Positions 16,703-25,226 of a DNA stretch of 64,000 bases are shown one piece after another. Under the pieces are notes generated by a model. The model worked only from the letters and a program-made list of their open reading frames with translations. It was not told the origin of the DNA and did not search any database. This stretch comes from Bacteroidota bacterium (GTDB lineage: Bacteria > Bacteroidota > Bacteroidia > Flavobacteriales > Weeksellaceae): NCBI GenBank assembly GCA_023394415.1, contig JAEXAR010000013.1, positions 4,116 to 68,115 of the forward strand. Reading direction: 5' to 3'. Positions within the stretch are counted from its first letter, which is position 1. The number at the start of each line of letters is the position of its first letter. A program made the translations under genes and the position numbers.

Positions 16703-17407
16703 ATGTCTATTAAACTTGGAGATTTGGCTCCTAATTTTGTAGCCGATTCATCACTAGGAACTATCGATTTTTATGAATATTTGGGTAACAGTTGGGGTAT
16801 TCTGTTCTCGCACCCTGCTGATTATACTCCGGTTTGTACTACAGAACTTGGTATGACTGCCAAATTGAAAGATGAATTTGAAAAAAGAAATACTAAAGTG
16901 ATTGCACTTTCTGTGGATGATGCCGAAGATCACAGAGGTTGGGTGAAAGATATTGATGAAACCCAACATTGCGTTGTAGATTTTCCGATTATTGCTGATA
17001 AGGATAAGCACGTTTCAAATCTTTATGATTTCATCCATCCAAATGCTTCAGAAACACATACCGTTCGTTCATTACTAATTATTGATCCGGACAAAAAAGT
17101 TAGGTTAATTATAACGTATCCAGCTTCAACAGGAAGAAACTTTAATGAAATTTTGAGAGTTTTGGATTCGCTTCAGCTGGTTTCTAATTACAAAGTGGCA
17201 ACTCCGGTCAATTGGAAAGATGGGGAAGATGTTATTGTGCCACCAACAATTTCAACAGAAGATGCGCGTGGAATGTTCCCTAAAGGTGTAGAAATTAAAC
17301 CTTATCTGCGTTATACACCACAACCGAATAAAATAGAATTGAGATGTCTGACATCAGATTTTAAAAATGAAATTCCTTCTACAATTTGTAGAAGGAATTT
17401 TTTTTGA
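16703..17407 (+). CDS. 1-Cys peroxiredoxin (Prx6 type), extended C-terminus
   Basis: Reduces hydrogen peroxide and organic peroxides. The peroxidatic Cys45 lies in HPADYTPVCTTELG, with the downstream Arg-containing TVRSLLIIDP, and the long C-terminal region typical of Prx6 ends in LRYTPQPNK. Members of this family normally stop at about that point (roughly 211 residues). Here the frame runs on for 24 more residues, directly through the terminator hairpin, to a stop at 17405. Removing one A from the AAAA run at 17327-17332 would give a TAG right after PNK. A recent indel, or a sequencing error, has probably removed the native stop. Confidence 0.9.
   Translation: MSIKLGDLAPNFVADSSLGTIDFYEYLGNSWGILFSHPADYTPVCTTELGMTAKLKDEFEKRNTKVIALSVDDAEDHRGWVKDIDETQHCVVDFPIIADKDKHVSNLYDFIHPNASETHTVRSLLIIDPDKKVRLIITYPASTGRNFNEILRVLDSLQLVSNYKVATPVNWKDGEDVIVPPTISTEDARGMFPKGVEIKPYLRYTPQPNKIELRCLTSDFKNEIPSTICRRNFF
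17370..17405 (+). terminator. Terminator inside the extended peroxiredoxin frame
   Basis: A perfect 13-bp stem (AAATTCCTTCTAC with GTAGAAGGAATTT) and a 5-base loop, followed by a T run. Its full overlap with the coding frame supports the idea that the frame is artificially extended. Confidence 0.9.
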
Positions 17408-17442
17408 AGAATAAAATCAGTTAGTAATCATCCGTGAGGAAA

Positions 17443-17958
17443 CTAAATTAAAAGCAATAGTATTGAAACCAAAAATCCAACTCCCGCAAAAATCATCCCT
17501 CTTCTAAATGCTTTGGACTTTGGATTGAACATCCAAAAACTGGAAACCACGAAGAAAAATAAGCAAACACCAAACAACACATTCAATCCACCAAGTTTAT
17601 CTTTGGAAGGCGATTTGTGTAGTTTCGTCATTTTATCTAAAAGATATGGCAATTCTTTCTTAGAATATTTGGCTTGACCTGTAAAGGAATTGTATGTTCC
17701 ACCCTTGAAGTGAAGAATGCCATTTTCTGTTTTATCAACTTCTAGATTTTTAATTTTAAGTTCTTTGCCCAAATCTTTTTCGTTAAGATCTTTTGCAATT
17801 ACTTTATCGTAGAATTTTTCCTTTTTTAATAAATCGGTATCACGATACACTAAAAGAATACCTGAAACAGCATATACCATCATAATTCCCGCCATAAAAT
17901 ATCCGAGATAACGATGTGTTACGCGCATAAACGATCTTGTGTTTTTAATTTCTGCCAT
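17443..17958 (-). CDS. PepSY-associated membrane protein
   Basis: A 171-residue inner-membrane protein of the PepSY-TM type found next to iron-uptake receptors. The N-terminus THRYLGYFMAGIMMVYAVSGILLVYRD is the typical first helix with its histidine. A soluble stretch of about 75 residues is followed by two further helices near the C-terminus (LNVLFGVCLFFFVVSSFWMF and FAGVGFLVSILLLLI). It is shorter than the full four-helix PiuB-like proteins. It lies downstream of the siderophore receptor on the same strand, so a role in reductive iron or siderophore handling is likely. The intergenic gap contains repeats. Confidence 0.75.
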   Translation of the reverse strand: MAEIKNTRSFMRVTHRYLGYFMAGIMMVYAVSGILLVYRDTDLLKKEKFYDKVIAKDLNEKDLGKELKIKNLEVDKTENGILHFKGGTYNSFTGQAKYSKKELPYLLDKMTKLHKSPSKDKLGGLNVLFGVCLFFFVVSSFWMFNPKSKAFRRGMIFAGVGFLVSILLLLI

Positions 17959-17961
17959 AGT

Positions 17962-18123
17962 TTTTGGGTAAAGTTGTAAAGTTGTAAAGTTGGAATGTGG
18001 TAAAGGTGTGAAGTCGTAAAGTTGTAATGTGTAAGTTAAAAAATTGAATATAAGTTCAAGAAAAGTTCAAGAAATTCAAGAATTTCAAAAAATTCACAAC
18101 TTTACGCCTTTACGCCTTCACAA
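17962..18123. repeat. Degenerate GTAAAGTTGT repeats with inverted partner
   Basis: Several near-copies of GTAAAGTTGTAAAGTT run in tandem at 17970-18035. At 18095-18123 the complementary words CACAACTTTACGCC and TTTACGCCTTCACAA occur. The block lies between the receptor and the PepSY gene and has no open frame. In RNA it could form a large imperfect hairpin. Confidence 0.5.
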
Positions 18124-18124
18124 T

Positions 18125-20350
18125 TTAAAGTTTATATGTTAATGTAAAATAAAAATTCCTCGGAGAAATTGGGTTTACAGAGTAATTTTCGTGAACATTG
18201 AAATTTTCTGTATCAAAAATATTTCCAAATTTTCCTTGTATCAGTAATTTTTTAAATTCATAGCCCAATGATAAATCGAAAGTGGTGTAGCCTTTCAAAT
18301 CTACCATTCTTGTAGTTTCTTTTTGGGTTTTCAGGTCATTCCAACCTGCTTTACGATCTCCGGTGTAGAAACCTGTTGCGCCAATGATTAGACCTTTCAA
18401 GGTATTGTCGAATTTGTAAAATACTGAAGCGTTAGCTGTTGTTGCAGGCGTTCTCACTAATCTTTGATTTTCTACATAGCCTGTTACATCCGGTGTTTCG
18501 GTGTACACAGAATGATTGTAAGAAATCCCACCAATTAAAGAAAGTTGAGGTGTCGGATTTCCGGTAATATCCAATTCTGCACCACGACTGCGAACTTTAC
18601 CTGCAAATTCTTTGATACTTGAGTCTGAATTAATATTGCCATTTTTATCAAAAATCGCAGTGCTATAAGTATTACGATTGTCAATTTGGTAGGCATTAAT
18701 GTTGAGAGCCACAGTATTGTTGAAAATGTTTTTCTTGATTCCAATTTCATATTGATCTACTACAGAAGCCTTTAAAGGTTCATTGTTAATGGTAAATCCG
18801 GAATTTGGGACGAATGAATTGGTGTACGTTCCATAAACCGTAAAATTGTCAGTTGGTGTGAAGATCAATCCTGCTTTTGGTGAGAAAGCATATTCATTTG
18901 TGCCTGAATTTTCCTTGATTTTATCAGTGTTGGTTTTGAAATTTCTCTCTATAGTATCATCGTTTTGCAGTTTGGAGTAACGGATTCCACCCAAAATTTT
19001 GAAATATTCCGAAAGTTCTACAAAATCCTGAGCGTAAACTCCGTAACGTGTCGTTTTGATGCGGTTTCTCGTGTTCTTTTCAGAATTTGGCATTTCAATA
19101 GTTGTCCAAGTTGAAGGCGTATTCAGTTTCCAATTACCAACGATATAGGACGTTCCGAAGTTTTTATTGTTGGCAGGATTGTAGAAGGTGTAAGCATCGG
19201 CACTTCCGTAATCTCCGTCGGCTCCAAACAATATCTTGTGTTTTACGTTTCCGGTATTGAATTCGCCGTTTAAATTAATTTGAAGAGAAGTGTAATTCTG
19301 TTCGTTATAGGTTTTATTGAGAGCTCTGTCCCAAGTTGGTTCAGAAGTCGCAGGATTTCCGACATATTTCCACTGAATTCTTTCTACAGAAAAATAGTCT
19401 TTGGTGTAATTTTGATATGACGCTACAGAATTGAGATACCAACGGTCATTAAATTTGTGGTTTAAAGTAATACCTCCTGTTGCTTGCTGATTGGTTTGGT
19501 AATTCCAATGATCACCTAAAAATTTAGTTTTCTCTAAACCTGTTTCAAAAGATGAAATTCCCGTGTTTTTCTCCATCAATGCTCCCAATCCATAATCAGG
19601 TGTAAAATGCTGCTTCAGATAATCGCCTTCCACAATAATCTGTGTATTTTCTCCAATATTAAATGCGAAAGACGGATTAAAATATTGTTTTTGTGAATTC
19701 ACCACATCTCTGAAGCTCTCTGCATATTCGTAAGTTCCATTAATTCTGAAAGCCACTTTCTCATTTAAAGGTCCGTAAATATCAATCATTGGTTTATAAG
19801 AATTCCAACTGCCAATATTCAGCGCAACACTTCCTCCGAAATTGAAGCGTGGTTTTTTGGTTACCATATTGATAATTCCTCCGGGACCTACATTTCCGTA
19901 GAGCATTGCATTAGCACCTTTTAATACTTCCACACGTTCCAAAGCAGAAACTTCGGGAAAAATTCCGCTGTTCACTTTGGTTCCGTTTTTAAACATATTT
20001 TCATTCCCAAAAGTAAAACCACGTCCACCAAAACTATCTTGCGAACCTCCTCTGGATGAGGTAATGTAAATGCCATTCACATTTTTTATAACGTCGCTTA
20101 ATTGTTTAGCTTGTTGTTGTTCGATGATTTCGTGAGTTACCATCTGTATCGGCTGCGGATTTTCGATGAGAGCGATATTAGATTTTGTGGTGAAAGATTT
20201 TCCTTTGTTTGGATTTCCGGTCTTGTGAAGTTGTATATCTTCTATTTCTTGAATTCTTAAAGTGTCTGTTTCCAAATGATAGGGACCTTTTTGCGCATAA
20301 AAACTGTATGAAATTGCCAAAAAACCAAGGGCTAAAATCTCTCTTTTCAT
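18125..20350 (-). CDS. TonB-dependent siderophore receptor
   Basis: Outer-membrane gated barrel for ferric-siderophore import. Length is 741 residues. A signal peptide (MKREILALGFLAISYSFYAQ) is followed by a TonB-box region and the plug domain. The plug carries the FhuA/FhuE-type landmarks VNGIYITSSRGG, FGGRGF, LERVEVLKGANAMLYG and PGGIINMVTKKP (residues about 90-170). The remainder forms the 22-strand barrel and ends in a terminal strand with a final hydrophobic residue (NFYFTLTYKL). There is no carboxypeptidase-like N-terminal domain of the SusC kind. The PepSY gene downstream supports an iron role. The siderophore itself is not identifiable from the sequence. Confidence 0.92.
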   Translation of the reverse strand: MKREILALGFLAISYSFYAQKGPYHLETDTLRIQEIEDIQLHKTGNPNKGKSFTTKSNIALIENPQPIQMVTHEIIEQQQAKQLSDVIKNVNGIYITSSRGGSQDSFGGRGFTFGNENMFKNGTKVNSGIFPEVSALERVEVLKGANAMLYGNVGPGGIINMVTKKPRFNFGGSVALNIGSWNSYKPMIDIYGPLNEKVAFRINGTYEYAESFRDVVNSQKQYFNPSFAFNIGENTQIIVEGDYLKQHFTPDYGLGALMEKNTGISSFETGLEKTKFLGDHWNYQTNQQATGGITLNHKFNDRWYLNSVASYQNYTKDYFSVERIQWKYVGNPATSEPTWDRALNKTYNEQNYTSLQINLNGEFNTGNVKHKILFGADGDYGSADAYTFYNPANNKNFGTSYIVGNWKLNTPSTWTTIEMPNSEKNTRNRIKTTRYGVYAQDFVELSEYFKILGGIRYSKLQNDDTIERNFKTNTDKIKENSGTNEYAFSPKAGLIFTPTDNFTVYGTYTNSFVPNSGFTINNEPLKASVVDQYEIGIKKNIFNNTVALNINAYQIDNRNTYSTAIFDKNGNINSDSSIKEFAGKVRSRGAELDITGNPTPQLSLIGGISYNHSVYTETPDVTGYVENQRLVRTPATTANASVFYKFDNTLKGLIIGATGFYTGDRKAGWNDLKTQKETTRMVDLKGYTTFDLSLGYEFKKLLIQGKFGNIFDTENFNVHENYSVNPISPRNFYFTLTYKL

Positions 20351-20503
20351 TTACTTTTATTTAGAATGAATTAAAATAACGATGCAAATGTAAAAATTGA
20401 AATGATATCCTCAAAATTTATTTGGAATAATTCTAAATAATTAAAATTAGAAGTGTTTAAGTTCTTGAAAATAAGATGTTTTGATAAAACTGATTTTTGT
20501 CAT

Positions 20504-20538
20504 AAAAAAACGGCGGGAAAATCCCACCGCAGTTTTTT
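20504..20538 (-). terminator. Terminator of the APC permease gene
   Basis: On the minus strand CGGTGGGA pairs with TCCCGCCG (one G-T) and a run of seven T residues follows. It lies just after the permease stop and before the receptor start. Confidence 0.8.
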
Positions 20539-20560
20539 AAGTCTTTTGTTTAGCTATTTT

Positions 20561-21937
20561 TTATTTCCTTACCGCAAAAAATCCGGCTATTACAAACACA
20601 ATACTGATTAATATATAGGAAATTCCGTTTGGAGCAGTAGCAGTACCAATCAAAACGATAATAACGCCTAGAATTGCAACAATTGCCATAAAGTATTTGA
20701 TGAGTGCATTTCCTTTGAACGTTCCGTTTTTTATCAATTTTAAAAGTCCAACAAACAAAGCCCCGTTTACAATATAAATAAATGCAATGGGTATTGCTGA
20801 AATGTCATATCCTTTTGCAGTGAAAAAGTTTGCAGTATTGGTAATGTAATACAGAACCATGTAAAACATTATCACCGCGAAAGCAAGAAGCGCACTGTTA
20901 ATTGGTGTATTGGTTTTCTCATTCACTTTGCCAAGATTAAGAAATTTTTTAGAGAAATCCTGATTGTAAAATTGATACGGAACTCTTGTAGTTGCCAAAA
21001 GTAAACCGTTTGCAGTACCCAAAACTGAAATAATCACAAACAACTGAATTAGGATTGCTCCGGTTTTTGAAGCTATTTTCCTTGAAAATTCGGTGATGTA
21101 AGTGTCTTTTAGACTCATAATTTCACTTCCGCTCATCCTTAAAACAATTCCCGAATAGTAAAATATGTAAACCAGCAAAACAACGGAAGTGCCTATAACC
21201 AAGGCTTTCGGTAGATTTTTTGATGAGTTTTTTATTTCACCGGAAAGCTGTGTTGCAATATACCAACCATCAAACGCAAAAGCAATGGGCACAAAACTTG
21301 CTGCGACCAAAAGCCATAAATTTTGCCCTTCTGCAACATTTTTGGCGGCGTAAGAAAAAGTGTTGGCTTCTTCCACATCGCCTTTTACAAGGCTGATAAT
21401 ACCTAAAGATGCAATTAAGATCAATGGAATTAATTTCAAAACCGTAGTGAGTTGTTGAAAAATCCCTGAAGTTTTGGGGCGGAAAATATTTAATCCTAAA
21501 AACAAGAAAAGATTGAAAATTCCTATTAAAGTATAATGAAGAAATCTCGGCTCAAAGCCCATAAATTCTGCCAAAAGATGCGAGATGTAAATGCCTGAAA
21601 CGGTAAACAATACGGCAGTAAGCAACGGATAGAAAAGACTTAAATACATCCAACCTACAAATGCGGCCGCTTTTTTTCCGAAACGGTACTCAACATAATT
21701 TAAGATGCCACCGTCTTTAGGAAGCAACTCTGCATAATTAGCCATTGAGATTGCTGCAAATACTACGCTTACTCCCACAATTATAAAACCTAAAAGTCCG
21801 GCAAAACTGTTGCCCTGCGTTGCAGAAAGCACATCATCTACCTTAAAAAATATTCCTGAGCCGATAACTTGGCCGATAACTAATGAAATCGCAGTGAACA
21901 AACCGTATTTTGCTTCTAATTTTTGATTTTTTTCCAC
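20561..21937 (-). CDS. APC-family amino-acid permease
   Basis: Inner-membrane amino-acid/polyamine/organocation transporter of 458 residues with about 12 hydrophobic segments. The first helix carries the substrate-binding GQVIGSGIFF (about residues 21-30), the core APC signature. Further conserved points are PKDGGILNYVEYRFG (about 74-88) and AFDGWYIATQLSGEIKN (about 219-235), an LAT-like pattern. This second motif resembles L-type amino-acid exchangers, but the substrate cannot be set from sequence. It is monocistronic with its own terminator. Confidence 0.9.
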   Translation of the reverse strand: MEKNQKLEAKYGLFTAISLVIGQVIGSGIFFKVDDVLSATQGNSFAGLLGFIIVGVSVVFAAISMANYAELLPKDGGILNYVEYRFGKKAAAFVGWMYLSLFYPLLTAVLFTVSGIYISHLLAEFMGFEPRFLHYTLIGIFNLFLFLGLNIFRPKTSGIFQQLTTVLKLIPLILIASLGIISLVKGDVEEANTFSYAAKNVAEGQNLWLLVAASFVPIAFAFDGWYIATQLSGEIKNSSKNLPKALVIGTSVVLLVYIFYYSGIVLRMSGSEIMSLKDTYITEFSRKIASKTGAILIQLFVIISVLGTANGLLLATTRVPYQFYNQDFSKKFLNLGKVNEKTNTPINSALLAFAVIMFYMVLYYITNTANFFTAKGYDISAIPIAFIYIVNGALFVGLLKLIKNGTFKGNALIKYFMAIVAILGVIIVLIGTATAPNGISYILISIVFVIAGFFAVRK

Positions 21938-21983
21938 TTTTTACTTACTATTTAATGAATGGCTGTTGTATTTAAGGACTTAT

Positions 21984-22074
21984 TTGTCATTCTGAATGAA
22001 ACGCAGTGTAATGAAGAATCTTCTGAAATACATTTGAGTTTCTTCATTTTGTTTCACTTCATTCTGAATGACAA
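21984..22074. repeat. GTCATTCTGA-type palindromic element, intact ends
   Basis: TTGTCATTCTGAATGAA at 21984-22000 is the exact reverse complement of 22058-22074. Between them lie imperfect mirrored words (GAAGAATC, TTCTTCATT). It is the best-preserved member of the family in this window, lying between the APC permease and the ABC-F gene. Confidence 0.75.
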
Positions 22075-22131
22075 GTGTAGTTTTTCAAAATATGTATTTC
22101 TTTTGACATCGATTTTTTACATCCACAACTA

Positions 22132-24015
22132 TTATCCAACAATCTCCTGCAATTCTAGCCAACGCATTTCCATTTCTTCCAGTTGATCTGAAACGGTTTG
22201 GAGAGTATCCGAAAGTTTTGCGATTTTTTCGTAATCGCTTTCATTGTTTAGTTCTTCAAGAATTTTATTGCGATTTTCCTCAAGTTTGGGCATTTCCTTT
22301 TCTATGGTTTCGAGTTCACGCTGTTCTTTGAAGCTTAATTTCTTTTTAGTTGTTGGTTGATGATTAATAGTTGTCGTTTTTTTGATCTCCGATTGATTGT
22401 CTTGAGTTTCTAATCTAGGTTCTTGGTTCTTTTTATGGTCTCTGTATTCAGAGAAGTTACCAACAAAATCTTTAATTTTTCCTTCGCCTTCAAATGCGAG
22501 AACATGATCCACGATTCTATCCATAAAATAACGGTCGTGAGAAACAACAATTAAACAACCCTGGAAATTTTGAAGAAAATTTTCCAACACCGTTAAGGTG
22601 GGCAAATCCAAATCATTGGTAGGTTCATCAAAAATCAAAAAATTAGGATTTTGATATAAAACATACATCAAATGAAGTCTTCGTTTCTCACCACCAGAAA
22701 GTTTGGAAATAGGTGAGTATTGTGTTTGGTCATCAAACAGAAATAACCTTAAAAACTGTGAAGCAGTAATGGTTCTCCCGTTTGCTAAGGGGAAGTTTTC
22801 TGAAATTTCTCGGATGAAATCAATAACCTTTTCATCTTCATTATATTTTAATCCTTTCTGCGAAAAATAGCCAAATTTGATGGTTTCTCCGGTTTCAATT
22901 TCACCAGAATCCATAGGCTCTAAACCTTGAATGATGTTAAGTAAAGTTGATTTTCCGGCACCATTTTTTCCGATAATTCCCACCTTTTCACCACGCTGAA
23001 ACTGATAAGAGAAATCCTTTAACAAAACTAAATCGCCAAAACTTTTGTGAATGTTTTGCAGCTCAAGAATTTTTTTGCCAAGACGTTTCATCTCGAAATC
23101 CAGCTCAAGCCCTTGTTTTCTTGTATCCGTTTTGGCCACTTTTTCAGTTTCATAAAACGCATCAATTCTAGATTTTGACTTGGTTGTTCTCGCTTTTGGT
23201 TGTCGACGCATCCACTCCAATTCTTTACGGTACAAGTTGTTGGCTTTATCAATGGTGGCATTAAGATTTTCCTCCCGAATCATTTTGTTTTCAAGATAAG
23301 TGGCATAACTTCCGTTATGAACATACAGCTTATTATCCTCCATTTCCCAAATGGTATCACAAACGGAATCTAGAAAATAACGGTCATGAGTTACCAGTAA
23401 AAGAGTAATCTTGGCTTTTGAAAGATAATTTTCTAACCATTCTACCATTTCTACATCCAAATGGTTCGTTGGTTCATCCATAATTAAGAGAACGTGACGG
23501 TGTTCTGCACGAGTTTCTGTTAAAAGTTTCGCAAGAGCCACGCGTTTAATTTGTCCACCCGAAAGCGTTCCCATTTTTGCTTGCAAATCAGTGATTTTCA
23601 GTTGCGAGAGAATTTGTTTCATCTCGTTTTCCAAATCCCAGGCTTTCTGTGCTTCCATTTCGGCAATGGCTTTTTCCATTTCCTCTGCATTGTGCGAAAT
23701 CAGCGATTTATGATAGTTTTTCAATGCTTGAATGGGTGCAGAATCAAGCGTCATCATAAACTCTTCCACCGTAAGCTGCGAATCAAACTCAATTTCCTGA
23801 TCAAACAAAACAACCTGTACGTCTTTATTAATGGTAACCTTACCACTGTCTGCGATTTCTTTGCCTAAAATAATTTTCAGTAAAGTTGATTTTCCGCTTC
23901 CGTTTTTGGCAACAATTGCAATTTTATCGCCTTCATTAACGTTGAAGGAGATATTTTCAAACAAGGTTTTAATGCCGTAAGATTTGGTTAGGTTTTCGGC
24001 TGTGACGTAGTTCAT
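22132..24015 (-). CDS. ABC-F family ATPase (Uup-like)
   Basis: Cytoplasmic tandem ABC protein without membrane domains; ABC-F members act on ribosomes. The 627 residues contain two nucleotide-binding domains. The first has Walker A KNGSGKSTLL (about 37-46), signature LSGGQIKRVALAK and Walker B LLIMDEPTNHLD. The second has GKNGAGKSTLLN (about 353), LSGGEKRRLHLMYVL and FLIFDEPTNDLD. A linker of about 80 residues with Arg/Lys-rich WMRRQPKARTTKSK separates them, and a C-terminal coiled coil spans about 560-627. Linker and coiled coil point to the Uup/ABCF3-like type rather than a dedicated antibiotic-resistance protein. Confidence 0.92.
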   Translation of the reverse strand: MNYVTAENLTKSYGIKTLFENISFNVNEGDKIAIVAKNGSGKSTLLKIILGKEIADSGKVTINKDVQVVLFDQEIEFDSQLTVEEFMMTLDSAPIQALKNYHKSLISHNAEEMEKAIAEMEAQKAWDLENEMKQILSQLKITDLQAKMGTLSGGQIKRVALAKLLTETRAEHRHVLLIMDEPTNHLDVEMVEWLENYLSKAKITLLLVTHDRYFLDSVCDTIWEMEDNKLYVHNGSYATYLENKMIREENLNATIDKANNLYRKELEWMRRQPKARTTKSKSRIDAFYETEKVAKTDTRKQGLELDFEMKRLGKKILELQNIHKSFGDLVLLKDFSYQFQRGEKVGIIGKNGAGKSTLLNIIQGLEPMDSGEIETGETIKFGYFSQKGLKYNEDEKVIDFIREISENFPLANGRTITASQFLRLFLFDDQTQYSPISKLSGGEKRRLHLMYVLYQNPNFLIFDEPTNDLDLPTLTVLENFLQNFQGCLIVVSHDRYFMDRIVDHVLAFEGEGKIKDFVGNFSEYRDHKKNQEPRLETQDNQSEIKKTTTINHQPTTKKKLSFKEQRELETIEKEMPKLEENRNKILEELNNESDYEKIAKLSDTLQTVSDQLEEMEMRWLELQEIVG

Positions 24016-24099
24016 TTTTTATAAATGATAAATGATGATTGATAAATGATGTGCGAAAATACGGATAATGAAATGAATGTTGTCAAAAAGTATACATGG

Positions 24100-24132
24100 A
24101 ATCCTTCAAGGATTTCAAATCCTTGAAGGATT
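24100..24132. repeat. 33-bp near-perfect palindrome
   Basis: AATCCTTCAAGGATTT at 24100-24115 is the exact reverse complement of 24117-24132, with a single C at the centre. It lies 4 bp after the lysozyme stop and upstream of the ABC-F gene. No T-run follows, so it is more like a dispersed palindrome, although it could also cap the lysozyme mRNA. Confidence 0.7.
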
Positions 24133-24135
24133 ATA

Positions 24136-24996
24136 TTAATCCACAGTCAATCTTTTTAACGACCACAAATTTCCATTAAAAACGTTCAAATCTACTTTTG
24201 TGTTGATGCCATAAACGATGCCGTTTTCTGTGAATTGCCACATTTTCCAGTCGTCGTTTGGTGAAGGTTGAGGAACGTCATTATAATTGGCTAACCAAAG
24301 TGGATAATCATCAAATTCGCCGCGAAGGTAATCTTTGTAATAATGGTAGAAGGTGTAGATAATTGGTTTTTCGCCATATTTTTCTTCAACAATTTTCAAC
24401 CATATTTTTAAATCTTCAATCAGTTGTTCGTTAGATTTTCTTCTGGGAATCCTTTCAATATCGAGAACGGGAACCAAATCTCCATCCTCCAATTTTACAC
24501 TTTCCAAAAAGTTGTTGGCTTGCCTTACCGGATCTTCATCAGCTCTATAAAAATGATAGGCGCCACGAACAAGGTTGTGCTTTTTAGCGGTCGTCCAAAA
24601 CTTATCGAAATTTTTGTCCTTGCTTCGGTTGCCCATTGTAGCACGCATAATCACAAATTTTAATGGAATAGTGCGGTTTCCGATGCTTAAACTGTCCCAT
24701 TTTATGTCTTTGGTTTCTTGATAGTGCGAAATATCAAAACCAAAAGTTTTGTCTGCATAATCCCCGACAATTCTGTCAATTCGTTCTGCTTCCCGTTTAG
24801 GATTTTTTAGTTTTTTATGTTCAAATTTATTGAAATACATCGCGTAATAGAAAGCAATTTTTTCTTTCAAATAAAATCCTGTACCGATTAGCGAAACAGC
24901 AAGAATAAGCAAAAGAATTTCCCTGCGGAAAATGAAATTCTTTCTCCTTTTTTTATGAATCTTTTGGGTAGTAGTGGTTCTGTTCGTTCTTGCCAT
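24136..24996 (-). CDS. Glycoside hydrolase family 25 lysozyme-like protein
   Basis: N-acetylmuramidase-type peptidoglycan hydrolase. The 286 residues have a basic N-terminus, then one membrane anchor (about 27-43, ILLLILAVSLIGTGFYL), so the catalytic domain is held in the periplasm. GH25 landmarks are FGFDISHYQ with catalytic Asp88 and VLDIERI with Asp179/Glu181. RGAYHFYRADEDPVRQANNF is the usual central motif. It is transcribed alone toward the ABC-F gene. It is probably a housekeeping cell-wall enzyme rather than a phage endolysin, as there are no phage genes around it. Confidence 0.92.
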   Translation of the reverse strand: MARTNRTTTTQKIHKKRRKNFIFRREILLLILAVSLIGTGFYLKEKIAFYYAMYFNKFEHKKLKNPKREAERIDRIVGDYADKTFGFDISHYQETKDIKWDSLSIGNRTIPLKFVIMRATMGNRSKDKNFDKFWTTAKKHNLVRGAYHFYRADEDPVRQANNFLESVKLEDGDLVPVLDIERIPRRKSNEQLIEDLKIWLKIVEEKYGEKPIIYTFYHYYKDYLRGEFDDYPLWLANYNDVPQPSPNDDWKMWQFTENGIVYGINTKVDLNVFNGNLWSLKRLTVD

Positions 24997-25003
24997 TGGT
25001 TTG

Positions 25004-25011
25004 CAAAAGTA
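25004..25011 (-). promoter_or_regulatory. Candidate -7 box of the lysozyme gene
   Basis: On the minus strand TACTTTTG matches TAnnTTTG and ends 7 bp before the ATG. The -33 element is not obvious. Confidence 0.4.
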
Positions 25012-25100
25012 TTTTATTTATTGATAAATGTGAAATTTTTTAGAATTTATAAAAATCGCTCGAAGATTATTGATAGAAATCTTTAGGTTGAAAAAAAGAA

Positions 25101-25199
25101 TCTTGCGAGTTATAGCCCCGATTGAAATGAAAATCCTTTTTTGCGAGAGGCTTTGACGAGCAAAAAAGATTGTAATGGAAAGCGGGTTCTCGGCTCCTA
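25101..25199. repeat. REP-like palindromic element
   Basis: A non-coding block with CTTTTTTGC at 25136-25144 mirrored exactly by GCAAAAAAG at 25160-25168. The outer words are more loosely mirrored (CCCCGATTGAAAT against ATGGAAAGCGGG). It lies between two divergent genes and resembles elements I recall as common in Chryseobacterium. It is similar in kind to 4211-4297. Confidence 0.55.
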
Positions 25200-25212
25200 A
25201 AAATAAAATTCC

Positions 25213-25220
25213 TAATTTTG
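25213..25220 (+). promoter_or_regulatory. Candidate -7 box of the NDH-2 gene
   Basis: TAATTTTG matches TAnnTTTG and ends 6 bp before the ATG at 25227, implying a nearly leaderless mRNA. Confidence 0.4.
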
Positions 25221-25226
25221 TACGAG

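Noticed and set aside
17970..18035. Possible CRISPR-like array
   Set aside because: The repeats are short, degenerate and contiguous, with no regular spacers and no cas genes.
21959..22186. 75-residue frame between the permease and ABC-F genes
   Set aside because: It is read through the palindromic element and is antisense to the ABC-F C-terminus.
22132..24015. ABC-F gene as an antibiotic-resistance determinant
   Set aside because: The linker and C-terminal coiled coil look like the housekeeping Uup type, and no resistance context is present.
24136..24996. GH25 lysozyme as evidence of a prophage
   Set aside because: No holin, tail, capsid, integrase or att-like repeats nearby, and the enzyme has its own membrane anchor.
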